Made by a program: the position numbers and the translations under genes
Notes under the pieces: generated by a model
Databases searched by the model: none
Told to the model about the DNA's origin: nothing
What the model saw: the letters and a program-made list of their open reading frames with translations, nothing else
In this document: positions 18,430 through 25,683 of the stretch, piece by piece
Layout: each line of letters opens with the position of its first letter
How positions within the stretch are numbered: the stretch's first letter is position 1
Source of the DNA: Clostridiales bacterium
GTDB taxonomy: Bacteria > Bacillota > Clostridia > Oscillospirales > Oscillospiraceae
Direction of reading: 5' to 3'
Assembly: GCA_014799565.1 (NCBI GenBank)
Contig: JAAVHT010000014.1
Span: forward strand, 52,377-87,184
DNA length: 34,808 nucleotides

Positions 18430-18606
18430 AGTATATCACCCCGTTTTTTCGGTTCATAATCCCCGCAGATATTGTCTGTTACTATATCACAAAAATAGTG
18501 TCTCCGCAACAGATCAAGCCATAAACCCCACACACTCCTGCCGGACAGCCGCAAGGAGCAGCTTCTCATCCTCGCCCCGGGCTTACTGTCCGTGGGCGCG
18601 GCAAGA

Positions 18607-18640
18607 AAAAAGACCGAAAGGATATGGAATCCTTGCGAAC
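18607..18640 (-). promoter_or_regulatory. terminator-like hairpin in the leader of the membrane-protein gene
   Basis: On the minus strand AAGGAT/ATCCTT form a stem, with partial pairing outside it (GGTTCG with CGGTC), followed by TTTTTT. It lies about 100 bp after the promoter and about 180 bp before the gene. The motif CAGGCGGAATGCGG lies further upstream in the same leader (18671-18684) and resembles motifs in the leaders at 23023 and 28832. Confidence 0.5.
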
Positions 18641-18733
18641 CGCATCACCTGCGCTCCGCAAAAGACCATACCGCATTCCGCCTGATATGAACTCGATATT
18701 CAAATAAGAGGGGCACTTTTGTTACTTGAAGCT

Positions 18734-18762
18734 ATTATAGCGGGAAAAACCCGGTATGTCAA
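18734..18762 (-). promoter_or_regulatory. perfect consensus sigma-A promoter for the membrane-protein gene
   Basis: TTGACA (18757-18762), 17-bp spacer, TATAAT (18734-18739): 12 of 12 consensus bases. The spacer contains CGGG-TTTTT-CCCG. Its -35 shares a 19-bp inverted repeat (TGTCAAGA-TTT-TCTTGACA, 18757-18775) with the -35 of the opposite promoter. Confidence 0.85.
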
Positions 18763-18769
18763 GATTTTC

Positions 18770-18798
18770 TTGACAAGCGAACCGCGATGTGGTATGCT
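18770..18798 (+). promoter_or_regulatory. sigma-A promoter for the GHKL/NOV_C gene
   Basis: TTGACA (18770-18775), 17-bp spacer, TATGCT (18793-18798). It is back to back with the minus promoter, with the two -35 boxes 7 bp apart inside one inverted repeat. Confidence 0.8.
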
Positions 18799-18831
18799 CT
18801 GCCCAAGTTAATAGCGGATCATGCTTATGCG

Positions 18832-18884
18832 GTCACGAATCTCTGCCGGCGGCAACGCCTCGGCCGGTGAGTCGTGACTTTTTT
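18832..18884 (+). promoter_or_regulatory. attenuator-like hairpin in the leader of the GHKL/NOV_C gene
   Basis: The outer stem GTCACGA/TCGTGAC (18832-18838 and 18872-18878) encloses a GC-rich inner helix and is followed by T6 (18879-18884). It lies between promoter and ribosome site (AAAGGGAG, 18902-18909). The same ten bases GCGGTCACGA open the hairpin in the leader of the 22385-22783 gene. Confidence 0.7.
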
Positions 18885-18916
18885 GCTGCTCAAATTTTGA
18901 TGAAAGGGAGAATTTT

Positions 18917-21900
18917 ATGTACGCGGAACTGATTGACCGGGAAATCGGACAGGTCTACCAGAAAGGCGTGGCCACCAAAATATTACAGGGGATGGATCGC
19001 ATCCGCAACGAGTTCGACGTGACCCAAGCGAGGCGCTGGCCTACGGAGCTTCTGCAAAATGCCAGGGATCTCAGTGAGTCCGGGCAGCCCGTCCGGGTGC
19101 GCATCGAACTGACCGAGGACACCGTCCGTTTTTCCCACAATGGAAAACCTTTTTCCGTGAAAGACATCCTGTCCATCGTCAACCAGGTGTCCTCCAAACA
19201 GCCTGGGGAGGGGGTGGGACAGTTTGGTACTGGCTTCATGTCCACCTTCCAGCTGAGTATGCAGGTGGACATTCGCTCCTATCTCAAGGACGGAACAGAG
19301 CCCTACAAACCCTTCCGAGTCTGCCTGGATCGGAGCGGCGTCAATCAGGAGGCCATTACCGCCGCCATTGCCCAGGCCCTGTCTGAACTGAAGGCGGCAG
19401 ATACCGCCCCGCCGGTGGAGGCGCTGACGCCTGATAAGCTGAACACCGAATTCCGCTATCACCTCCGAGACCAGCGCAGCCGAAAGACTGCCCGACTGGG
19501 GATGGAGGATCTGCGGCTCACCCTGCCCTATGTGCTGCTGTTCTCCCCGCAAATCGGGGAGGTGAAGCTGGTGTTCCAGACCGAGGACCGCCGCGAGACC
19601 ATCACCTTCCGCCGGGGCGGAAAAGAGACGCTGCTCAGGGGCCTGATCCGGCACAAAATCATGGTGGGCAGCCGCCGCAAGACCTATTTCACTCTGGAGC
19701 AGGAGGGGATCACCCTGGCGGCGGCATGGGATCAGAAGGAGGGATTTCTGCCCCTTCCGGCGCTGGCCCCCCGGCTGTATGTGGACTTTCCGCTGGTGGG
19801 CTCTGAGCGGTTTCCCTTTCCAGTGGTGCTCAACAGCTTGGCCTTGCGGCCCAACGAGCCCCGCAGCGGCGTCTCGCTGGCGGAGGCCGAGGAGTCGGTG
19901 GACGGCCGGCAGAACCGGACGCTGCTGGATCGGGCGGCGGCGCTGTATCAGGAATTCGTCTCCGCTCTGCTGGAGGTGGATCTCCGGGGTGGGGAGCACC
20001 TGATGACCATACCGCCCCAGGAGGAGCGCAAGGAGTGGTCCGCAGCTTGGGTTCGGACGCATCTCTACGACCGAATCTTTGATTTCCTGTCCCGACAGCC
20101 CGTTTTGCCCGTGGACGGTGCGCTCCACAGCTTATCAGAAGAGAGCATCCGGCTGGTGCGGTCAGAAACGGCAGAGCAGCGGGCAAGCCTGAGACAGCTC
20201 TGGCGGCAGCTGCAGGGGACGCTGATCCCGGAGGGAGAAACGGATTGGTATACCATATTTGCCGGATATCATCCGCCGGAGGGAAAATACATCACCATCC
20301 GGAGTGCGCTGGCGGGTGCAGCTGCCGCTGTTCGGCGCCTGCGCCCTGAGGTGGATCCGGCGGCGTGGCTGGCTCGGCTGTACGACCTGGGCATGGAGAC
20401 GGAGGAGACCGCCATCCGGGCCGGAGAGCTGACCCTGTTCCCCAGTCAGTGCCCGGAGGATCTGGCAGAGGGGCGGCTGTATACCGCCCGAGAGATTTTC
20501 ACCGATCCCGGCATCCCGGAATTGCTGAAGGACGCCGCGGAGGAGTTGGACAAGCTGGAAGAGTCGGGCTGCCTGGAGCTGCGGAAGCGGCTGCTGCACC
20601 AGGGCTTTTGCCCCCAAACGGCGCAGTTCCTCCCGGAATACAGCATCGCCGAACTCACCGACTACATCATCACCCGCAGCGACCGGGGTTTCCGGGTTCG
20701 CGGCTATGCCCAGCAGGTGGATTTCTACAATGAGACCTGGGCCAACGCATGGAGCCTGCTGTTGGCCTGCGGGCCGGACCAGGAGCTGTACGAGCTGTGC
20801 CGGACCGGCTGGAGGACACTGCCCGAGTACACCGGAAAAGCCGCGTCGGACGGAGAGCAGGAGTGGGGCGAGTCCGCCCGGTGTCTGCTGTCCTTCCTTT
20901 CGGCAGCCATTTTCCAGCCTCCCATGTTCGACCGGCGGATGTGGAGCAATGCCTGCCGGGGTGTATTGAATCTGTTATTGGAGCAGGTGCAAAGGGCAAA
21001 GACCCTGGATGCTTGGACGGAGGCCTTGAACAGCCGCACGCCCGGAACAGAGACGATTTCCTGGTTGGAGCGGTTTTACGCCAAGGCGGCTCAATACCTC
21101 CGGGTGTCCGAGCTGTACTTCACGCCCATCCTGCCCAACCAGTACGGGGTGTTCCGGGCCCCCAGTGACCTGAAGCTGGACAAAATCGAGGACGAGGATT
21201 TGAAGGCCGTTTCCATCTGCTTTAAAGAGGAGCAGTCGGAATGCGACGTCTCTGCGGTGCTGCTGGATCAAAGACTCCAGCTATCGGGCTGGAATCTGCC
21301 CGTGCTGGGTTCGGACGCGGTGGCCGCCGTCATCAACACCGCCCTCCAGCAATTCCTGGCCAACACCAGCCTGTCGGAAGCCCCGTTGGAGATCCAGGAG
21401 GCGTGCACCAGGTTGTTGGGCTGGATTCAGGAGCATCCCCTGCGGGCACAGCGCTGCTTCCCGGCCTTCTGCGGCGAGGAGGCTCAGATGAAGCTGCTCA
21501 CGCCCAGGGCCGCCGTCAGCCTGCGGAAAAAGGCGGATCGGTTCAACGAGCTGCTGGCCCTGGCCGGAACGGAGGATCCGGAGAGACTGATCCAGCTGGT
21601 TCAGGAGCAGGCGCTGAGTGTGCAGCCGCCGGAACTGTTTGAAAATTTCGATCCTGACAGCGGCATTCTGCTGGACGAGGACTGGATTGGTCTGGACAAC
21701 GAGACCAGAAATGACCGTCTGCGCCGGATTGGTGAGGCTGGGGAGCGCTGCGCCTACCAGGCTGTGGTGGATTACTTCGCCGGACAAGGACTCCAGGTGG
21801 AGATGAATGACGGCTCAAACGCCATTTTAAAGAATGAACTTTCGGGGCGTCAGGTCACAGTTTGCCGCCCCGACACCGAAGATTTCAAGCAGCCGGGGTG

Positions 21901-22219
21901 GGATATCTTCCTCCAGATCCAGGATGGTCTGGAGACAGCTTCTTATTTTCTGGAGGTCAAAACCCACACGGCCCGAAGCCGGGTACGCTCGCGTCTCCCA
22001 CTGTCGGATACCCAGATGCGGCAGGCTGCCAGCCTGGGCAGGCAGTACATCCTGCTGCTGGTTATCTACGACGAGGCGCGGGGTCAGGCGGTGGAGTTTT
22101 GCCCTTTCCGGGATATCCCCAGGCAGATCGCCGAGGGAACCCTGCGCAGCGCCAGCGGGCGGTTTGTGTTGGAGACATCCGGCCTGGACGGCACCACCCA
22201 GGATGTTGTTCCGGCCTGA
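18917..22219 (+). CDS. GHKL (sacsin/HATPase-like) ATPase fused to a NOV_C/DUF3883 nuclease-like domain
   Basis: A 1100-residue protein. The N-terminus is a Bergerat-fold ATP-binding domain: N-box-like ELLQNARD at 44-51, FSHNGKPF at 72-79 and GQFGTGFMSTF at 101-111. The long middle is not recognised. The C-terminal domain (about 940-1085) matches NOV_C/DUF3883, with PGWD (Asp996) and EVK (Glu1013, Lys1015) in the spacing of a PD-(D/E)XK nuclease core. The architecture is known from sacsin/NO VEIN-type proteins that turn up in bacterial defence regions; a defence role here is inference. The start has an AAAGGGAG site. It stands alone after a promoter and a terminator-like leader, back to back with the membrane-protein gene. 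Intact, with no frameshift. Confidence 0.85.
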   Translation: MYAELIDREIGQVYQKGVATKILQGMDRIRNEFDVTQARRWPTELLQNARDLSESGQPVRVRIELTEDTVRFSHNGKPFSVKDILSIVNQVSSKQPGEGVGQFGTGFMSTFQLSMQVDIRSYLKDGTEPYKPFRVCLDRSGVNQEAITAAIAQALSELKAADTAPPVEALTPDKLNTEFRYHLRDQRSRKTARLGMEDLRLTLPYVLLFSPQIGEVKLVFQTEDRRETITFRRGGKETLLRGLIRHKIMVGSRRKTYFTLEQEGITLAAAWDQKEGFLPLPALAPRLYVDFPLVGSERFPFPVVLNSLALRPNEPRSGVSLAEAEESVDGRQNRTLLDRAAALYQEFVSALLEVDLRGGEHLMTIPPQEERKEWSAAWVRTHLYDRIFDFLSRQPVLPVDGALHSLSEESIRLVRSETAEQRASLRQLWRQLQGTLIPEGETDWYTIFAGYHPPEGKYITIRSALAGAAAAVRRLRPEVDPAAWLARLYDLGMETEETAIRAGELTLFPSQCPEDLAEGRLYTAREIFTDPGIPELLKDAAEELDKLEESGCLELRKRLLHQGFCPQTAQFLPEYSIAELTDYIITRSDRGFRVRGYAQQVDFYNETWANAWSLLLACGPDQELYELCRTGWRTLPEYTGKAASDGEQEWGESARCLLSFLSAAIFQPPMFDRRMWSNACRGVLNLLLEQVQRAKTLDAWTEALNSRTPGTETISWLERFYAKAAQYLRVSELYFTPILPNQYGVFRAPSDLKLDKIEDEDLKAVSICFKEEQSECDVSAVLLDQRLQLSGWNLPVLGSDAVAAVINTALQQFLANTSLSEAPLEIQEACTRLLGWIQEHPLRAQRCFPAFCGEEAQMKLLTPRAAVSLRKKADRFNELLALAGTEDPERLIQLVQEQALSVQPPELFENFDPDSGILLDEDWIGLDNETRNDRLRRIGEAGERCAYQAVVDYFAGQGLQVEMNDGSNAILKNELSGRQVTVCRPDTEDFKQPGWDIFLQIQDGLETASYFLEVKTHTARSRVRSRLPLSDTQMRQAASLGRQYILLLVIYDEARGQAVEFCPFRDIPRQIAEGTLRSASGRFVLETSGLDGTTQDVVPA

Positions 22220-22231
22220 CGGTTCAGATGT

Positions 22232-22350
22232 CCAGCTATGCATACAGCATATCCGCGCAGGCTTTGTCAAAAAGTTCTGCATAGGGTTTCCTTCAGCTTG
22301 ACGCGCTTCTCCAGTCCCAGCGCTTGCAGGCCATTATACCATTCCTTTGG
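22232..22350 (-). pseudogene. possible C-terminal gene remnant after the 22385-22783 gene
   Basis: On the minus strand, after the small gene, one frame reads NGLQALGLEKRVKLKE and another reads YAELFDKACADMLYA and stops. Together these look like the tail of a protein split by a frameshift. No start or ribosome site is seen. It could be chance; nothing else is visible in the 165-bp gap. Confidence 0.25.
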
Positions 22351-22384
22351 GAGGGCAGAACCGCCCGCTAGGCTGAGTGAACTG

Positions 22385-22783
22385 TCATTCCCGCCCCGGA
22401 AGCCAGCTCGCAAATCGAAGCAGCCAGGGAGCTGCTCCCTCTGGAGCGCTGGCGAGCAGCTCTTCCGGGGATAACGGCTCTCCGTCCACGGCCAGTGAAC
22501 GCCGACCCCGGTTCCAGAGGATCAGCAGCCGATCCGGCGGTGTCAGAATGTCCACCCTCCGCCCTCTGGCGCGATATTCAAGCGCAGCCGCGTCCTCCGC
22601 TCCCCGGTAAAGGGAAACCATGTCCCCATTCGAACCAAACTCCATTTCGTAGTCCAGCCATAACTCATCTCCGGCCCGCAGTTCCACCGCGCCAAACAGG
22701 AGCCCATCCTTCCGGCTGTCAAGAGCCACAATCACAGCCCCTTCTGGGTTGTTTCTGAAAAACTTATTTTCTTGCATCCCCAT
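22385..22783 (-). CDS. small protein of the WN-x-G / VDG-x-x-SP paralogue group
   Basis: A 132-residue soluble protein with no family I can name. Its C-terminal half carries LLILWNRGRRSLAVDGEPLS (WNRG at 90-93, VDGEPLSPEE at 99-108). The same pattern occurs in the 184-residue protein at 23190 and the 238-residue protein at 29524. The N-terminal part (residues 10-60) is predicted beta-rich, with LWLDYEMEFGSNGD. The start has an AAAGGA site. It is a single gene after its own promoter and a hairpin leader, divergent from the paralogue at 23190. Function unknown; the short beta domain could be a binding module. Confidence 0.75.
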   Translation of the reverse strand: MGMQENKFFRNNPEGAVIVALDSRKDGLLFGAVELRAGDELWLDYEMEFGSNGDMVSLYRGAEDAAALEYRARGRRVDILTPPDRLLILWNRGRRSLAVDGEPLSPEELLASAPEGAAPWLLRFASWLPGRE

Positions 22784-22800
22784 CGTTTTTCCTTTCGCAA

Positions 22801-22842
22801 AATAAAATAGTCACGATTTCTCCGTTGGTGGAGAATCGTGAC
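22801..22842 (-). promoter_or_regulatory. attenuator-like hairpin in the leader of the 22385-22783 gene
   Basis: GTCACGATTTCTCC (22810-22823) pairs with GGAGAATCGTGAC (22830-22842) with one bulged base, followed on the minus strand by TATTTTATT. It opens with GCGGTCACGA as in the leader at 18829-18838. Confidence 0.7.
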
Positions 22843-22873
22843 CGCACTATGCTTGATCCAAATTTCTATGATA

Positions 22874-22903
22874 AGCATATCACGAAGAAAGCAGAACTGT
22901 CAA
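22874..22903 (-). promoter_or_regulatory. sigma-A promoter for the 22385-22783 gene
   Basis: TTGACA (22898-22903), 18-bp spacer, TATGCT (22874-22879) on the minus strand, divergent from the promoter at 22948. Confidence 0.75.
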
Positions 22904-22947
22904 GCACGATTTTTTGAGGAGGTGTTCGGAAAAATTTTTGAAAACCC

Positions 22948-22976
22948 TTGACAAACTTGCTGGACAGTGATATTGT
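22948..22976 (+). promoter_or_regulatory. sigma-A promoter for the 23190-23900 genes
   Basis: TTGACA (22948-22953), 17-bp spacer, TATTGT (22971-22976). The two divergent -35 boxes are 44 bp apart, exactly as in the pair at 28686/28741, and the DNA between them is similar in the two places. Confidence 0.8.
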
Positions 22977-23022
22977 CATACACAGTAAGAAGTGCTATAG
23001 GTTTTCAAGTGAATAGTTCTGT

Positions 23023-23095
23023 CAGGCGTTACGCGGCGGAACCGGAATGTGATTTCCAGGTGGGGTCACAAAGGGTTTTGTTGTTGCGCCTTTTT
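23023..23095 (+). promoter_or_regulatory. long leader hairpin 1 (CAGGCG...GCGCCTTTTT) upstream of the 23190 gene
   Basis: CAGGCGTTACGCGGCGG at the 5' side pairs imperfectly with a GTTGTTGCGCC 3' side; the inner part holds TGTGA/TCACA. T5 follows. It is terminator-like and shares the CAGGCGTnA(n)GCGGCGG opening and GCGCCTTTTT ending with the leader at 28832-28907. Confidence 0.65.
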
Positions 23096-23099
23096 GTTT

Positions 23100-23138
23100 C
23101 CCGTTTCCGGAAGTCACCCGGGGACGGGCTTTTCTTTT
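23100..23138 (+). promoter_or_regulatory. leader hairpin 2, terminator-like, upstream of the 23190 gene
   Basis: CCCGT/ACGGG outer stem and CCGG/CCGG inner stem, followed by TTTTCTTTT. This is the second of two tandem terminator-like structures before the gene; the copy at 28909-28950 has the same layout. Confidence 0.65.
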
Positions 23139-23189
23139 GAAGATCGGCGGTAAGACTTCTTGATTCTAAAAATTTTGGAGGTAAATATT

Positions 23190-23744
23190 ATGCAGATTGA
23201 AAAAATTATTAACAAGATCCAGCAGGACCCCGAGTTCAAAAGCGTGGATAAAGTCGTGATTTGTCTGAACAAGGAGTGTCCCTCCATGCTGGAAGATGCC
23301 TTCCTCCTTTCCGCAGAGGGGGAGCTTCAACGGATCATTGCGGAGTCCTGCATCAACGACGACCAGGCGGACGAAGCGGTGATCCGGTCGTCTGAGAGCG
23401 GGGACGACCTGGTGACCTTCCATGAGACCCGGACGAGTTCTTACAATTACCGTCCCAATGGGATTCGGGTGCATGATGAAGATATCCATTTCCCGTGTGT
23501 GGTATTCTGGAACAGCGGCAAGGAGCGCTTGACGGTAGAAGGCGAGTGGGTTTCCCCCGGCGACTATACGGCTATCCAGCAGATGGACATCAACAGCCCA
23601 GAGGCTCAGGAGGCACTGAAGGCACACCTGAACAGTCCGGAGGTTCAGGAGGGGATCAGGGAGGCACAGGAGATGTTCGAGGAGAAGGAGCGCGCGCTCG
23701 CGCGCGAGCGGGCCAAGAAGGCCGCCGAACAGGACGGGAGGTAA
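23190..23744 (+). CDS. WN-x-G / VEG-x-x-SPG paralogue with charged C-terminal helix
   Basis: A 184-residue soluble protein of unknown function. The start at 23190 is set by GGAGGT 7 bases upstream; a longer frame to 23160 would include that site. The middle carries VVFWNSGKERLTVEGEWVSP (WNSG at 107-110, VEGEWVSPGDY at 116-126). This is aligned over about 60 residues with the protein at 29524, where the preceding motif is also shared (VTFHE...NGIRVHDE versus VRFHA...DGLRIKED). The last 50 residues are a charged helix rich in Glu, Ala and Arg. The next gene starts 3 bases after the stop. The leader has two tandem terminator-like hairpins, so expression probably depends on readthrough. Confidence 0.75.
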   Translation: MQIEKIINKIQQDPEFKSVDKVVICLNKECPSMLEDAFLLSAEGELQRIIAESCINDDQADEAVIRSSESGDDLVTFHETRTSSYNYRPNGIRVHDEDIHFPCVVFWNSGKERLTVEGEWVSPGDYTAIQQMDINSPEAQEALKAHLNSPEVQEGIREAQEMFEEKERALARERAKKAAEQDGR

Positions 23745-23747
23745 GCG

Positions 23748-23900
23748 ATGGACGAGCTGAAGCTCTATTTTCCCCAAGCGGTTCTCAGTAATCTGTTCCT
23801 TGTGCTCCAGGAAACGGGCATGGGTAAGCTTCCCTTGGAACGAGCTGCCATCAAAGGCGAAAAAATATTCCAAGGGGTGAAGCCGGGGATGCATTTGTAA
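23748..23900 (+). CDS. small 50-residue protein, coupled to the preceding gene
   Basis: An ATG 3 bases after the upstream stop, with GGGAGGT overlapping that stop, opens a 50-codon frame reading MDELKLYFPQAVLSNLFLVL and on, ending KPGMHL. The ribosome site, coupling and terminator 40 bp downstream make it a real short gene. The first half has alternating hydrophobic residues (possible amphipathic helix or beta segment); the rest is basic. No family recognised. Confidence 0.7.
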   Translation: MDELKLYFPQAVLSNLFLVLQETGMGKLPLERAAIKGEKIFQGVKPGMHL

Positions 23901-23937
23901 CCCTGGAGCCACAGCCAATATGAGACGGTAAAGAATA

Positions 23938-23968
23938 AAGAGGGCGGGGATACCCGCCCTCTTGTTAT
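23938..23968 (+). terminator. intrinsic terminator of the 23190-23900 operon
   Basis: GAGGGCGGG/CCCGCCCTC (23940-23948 and 23953-23961) 9-bp stem with a GATA loop and trailing TTGTTAT. Confidence 0.8.
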
Positions 23969-24019
23969 ATGGAGCTTAATCGAGAAATCAGATTGCTGTC
24001 TCAGTCCATTTCATTAAAA

Positions 24020-24187
24020 TTAAAAACCAGGGCCGCGCTTTTTATAGTAAGGGCACGCGTTGTATCCTGGGAATCCTTTTTTGGGAGTTGAAACACGACA
24101 ATACTTTTTTTGGGAATCCCCAGGAACATCTTTGTTTTTTACATCACATCTGTCTTTGTAAACTGTGACGAATTTAAGATTGGGCAC
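24020..24187 (-). CDS. possible small Cys-containing peptide downstream of the radical-SAM-like gene
   Basis: A 55-residue frame starting at GTG (24187), 40 bp after the radical-SAM-like gene. It is rich in Lys, Pro and Gly with three Cys, ending KKGFPGYNACPYYKKRGPGF. GGAG lies 13 bases upstream, a weak fit. An alternative ATG frame of 17 codons overlaps its start. The composition looks coding-like, but evidence is thin. Confidence 0.3.
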   Translation of the reverse strand: MPNLKFVTVYKDRCDVKNKDVPGDSQKKYCRVSTPKKGFPGYNACPYYKKRGPGF

Positions 24188-24227
24188 TTCATTTTGTAAT
24201 CTCCGAAGTTTAATATATTTTAATTTG

Positions 24228-25280
24228 TCATTTTGTACAAAGTACAATCTCCGGACAAATCGGGCAGCCGCCCATGCAAGCCCTTTGATGTTCGCAGTCA
24301 GGACAGCTCTGCCTAAAATGTGCCCTGAAATCCTCAAAAGCAGGGCTATCCCAGGCCTCCTGGATGGTGTGGGTTCTCAAGTCTACAGCCCACTGTTGAT
24401 TTTGATTATCGAAACTGCATGGAAGCATTTTCATATCAGGGGTGATGTAGGCCGACCAGCGGCCGCCTTCGCAAGTATCGACACTATCCATATCAATGGG
24501 AAGCGATTGGGCAATCAGTCCTGGGATCGTGCAGGAGTCGAATCCGATTTTGCAGCTGTGTCCGCCCTTACACGCAAGGGAGAGGAACTCCCTCACCCGC
24601 GGATCATCCGCCCTGAGTACCTGTTGTTGACTGCCAAGACCGACCGGCTTGTGCAGCAAGAATACAACAGCATTGATGCCGGCCGGGAAACTGTGCGCTT
24701 TCAGTCGGGTAACTGCCTCTTCAATGGTTGCGTTGCTGACAACATAGTGAATGTTGGTTTTAACGCCGGCCTGAAGCAAATGATTGATGGCTTGCAAAGT
24801 ATAGGGGCTCCGATACCAGCTCACCGCCACTGCGCCGCAATATTTTTTGCAAAGCTGAGCAATCTCCGGAGTCATCCCCAGCCCGGATGTGGTGAAGTTT
24901 GGAACGATGTCCGCATGGCGGCAGAGTTCCAGAATTTCCTGAAACTGACCGTGCTGGTCGGGATCTCCACAGCCGCCCAACGCAATTTGATAGGTGTTTC
25001 CTTTACACTGTCGGACAATCTCCGCAAAATCCTCCAATGCCATGTTGGGGGCGCAGGAGTGGAGGCCGTCCTGATAGCACTCCACCCCGGCCTTCACGCA
25101 TAGACCGCTCTGTCCGTGTGCGCAGTGGCCCATGATACCTACATCCAGGAGCTCCGGAAATGACGCCATAAAAGGATCCTGAGCAGTCTCCACCCCATCG
25201 TTGATCACACCGGATCGCATATAGTATCCTGTTGCCCCGTCGAAGATTGATATAAAATTCCGATCCTTCCGCATCTTCAT
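24228..25280 (-). CDS. radical SAM-like / SPASM-domain protein
   Basis: A 350-residue protein with the layout of a radical SAM enzyme carrying an auxiliary iron-sulfur (SPASM-like) domain. After FPELLDVGIMGHC come cysteines Cys53, Cys61 and Cys68 in a CX7CX6C arrangement rather than the classical CX3CX2C. IALGGCGDPDQH (about 118-129) fits the glycine-rich SAM-binding position. The C-terminal third has DTCEGGRWSAYITPDMKMLP followed by Cys, then a cluster CPDCEHQRACMGGCPICPEIV plus Cys, typical of SPASM cluster ligands. Such enzymes often modify peptides. The upstream gene (21 bp away) encodes an MKIRTDFVTNSSSSSF protein, a possible substrate (inference). GGAGGGAG site present. Last well-supported gene of the operon from 28469. 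Confidence 0.8.
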   Translation of the reverse strand: MKMRKDRNFISIFDGATGYYMRSGVINDGVETAQDPFMASFPELLDVGIMGHCAHGQSGLCVKAGVECYQDGLHSCAPNMALEDFAEIVRQCKGNTYQIALGGCGDPDQHGQFQEILELCRHADIVPNFTTSGLGMTPEIAQLCKKYCGAVAVSWYRSPYTLQAINHLLQAGVKTNIHYVVSNATIEEAVTRLKAHSFPAGINAVVFLLHKPVGLGSQQQVLRADDPRVREFLSLACKGGHSCKIGFDSCTIPGLIAQSLPIDMDSVDTCEGGRWSAYITPDMKMLPCSFDNQNQQWAVDLRTHTIQEAWDSPAFEDFRAHFRQSCPDCEHQRACMGGCPICPEIVLCTK

Positions 25281-25301
25281 GCAATGCGTCTCCCTCCAGC
25301 C

Positions 25302-25676
25302 TCAGTAGCTTAGATCGTCGTCAATAGCCGAAAAGATATCGGGGTCGGCGTCTTTCAATACATCCCACAGCTTACAAAACAAATCGGCATATTGATACTC
25401 ACAATCGTCGAAATCCACACTGCCATAGCGAATCGTTTTCCCTTGGGCCAGTGCTTGCCGAATGTCATCATGGGATTCTTCCGGCACATACCAGTAATCA
25501 AAGGCTTTCTGAATTTCGGCCTCGGAGCTGTCTGGTGTCAAAAAGACGTCTCCCAGCATATGATCCACAACGAATTTGAAAACAGCCTCCTTCTGTCTCT
25601 GACTGAACTCTCCCTTCTGCGTCAGGATAAAACTGCTGCTGCTGGAATTTGTGACAAAGTCGGTTCTGATTTTCAT
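25302..25676 (-). CDS. MKIRTDFVTNSSSSSF-type protein of unknown function
   Basis: A 124-residue acidic protein whose first 16 residues, MKIRTDFVTNSSSSSF, are a leader shared by many otherwise unrelated small proteins of Firmicutes (from memory; no function known to me). The remaining 108 residues are rich in Asp/Glu and aromatic residues. They include AFDYWYVPEESHDD and the tail FSAIDDDLSY. It lies 21 bp before the radical-SAM-like gene. Its AGGAGG (25712-25717) is 35 bases from the ATG, separated by a hairpin that may bring the two together. The conserved head and variable body resemble a recognition leader; a role as substrate of the neighbour enzyme is a hypothesis. Confidence 0.75.
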   Translation of the reverse strand: MKIRTDFVTNSSSSSFILTQKGEFSQRQKEAVFKFVVDHMLGDVFLTPDSSEAEIQKAFDYWYVPEESHDDIRQALAQGKTIRYGSVDFDDCEYQYADLFCKLWDVLKDADPDIFSAIDDDLSY

Positions 25677-25683
25677 GTTTCTG

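Noticed and set aside
22948-23138. Long leader hairpins considered as retron ncRNAs (also at 28736-28950)
   Set aside because: No reverse transcriptase gene is in the window, and the T-runs after each stem fit intrinsic terminators better.
24165-25103. 312-codon plus-strand frame
   Set aside because: Antisense to the radical-SAM-like gene, no ribosome site and no recognisable protein.
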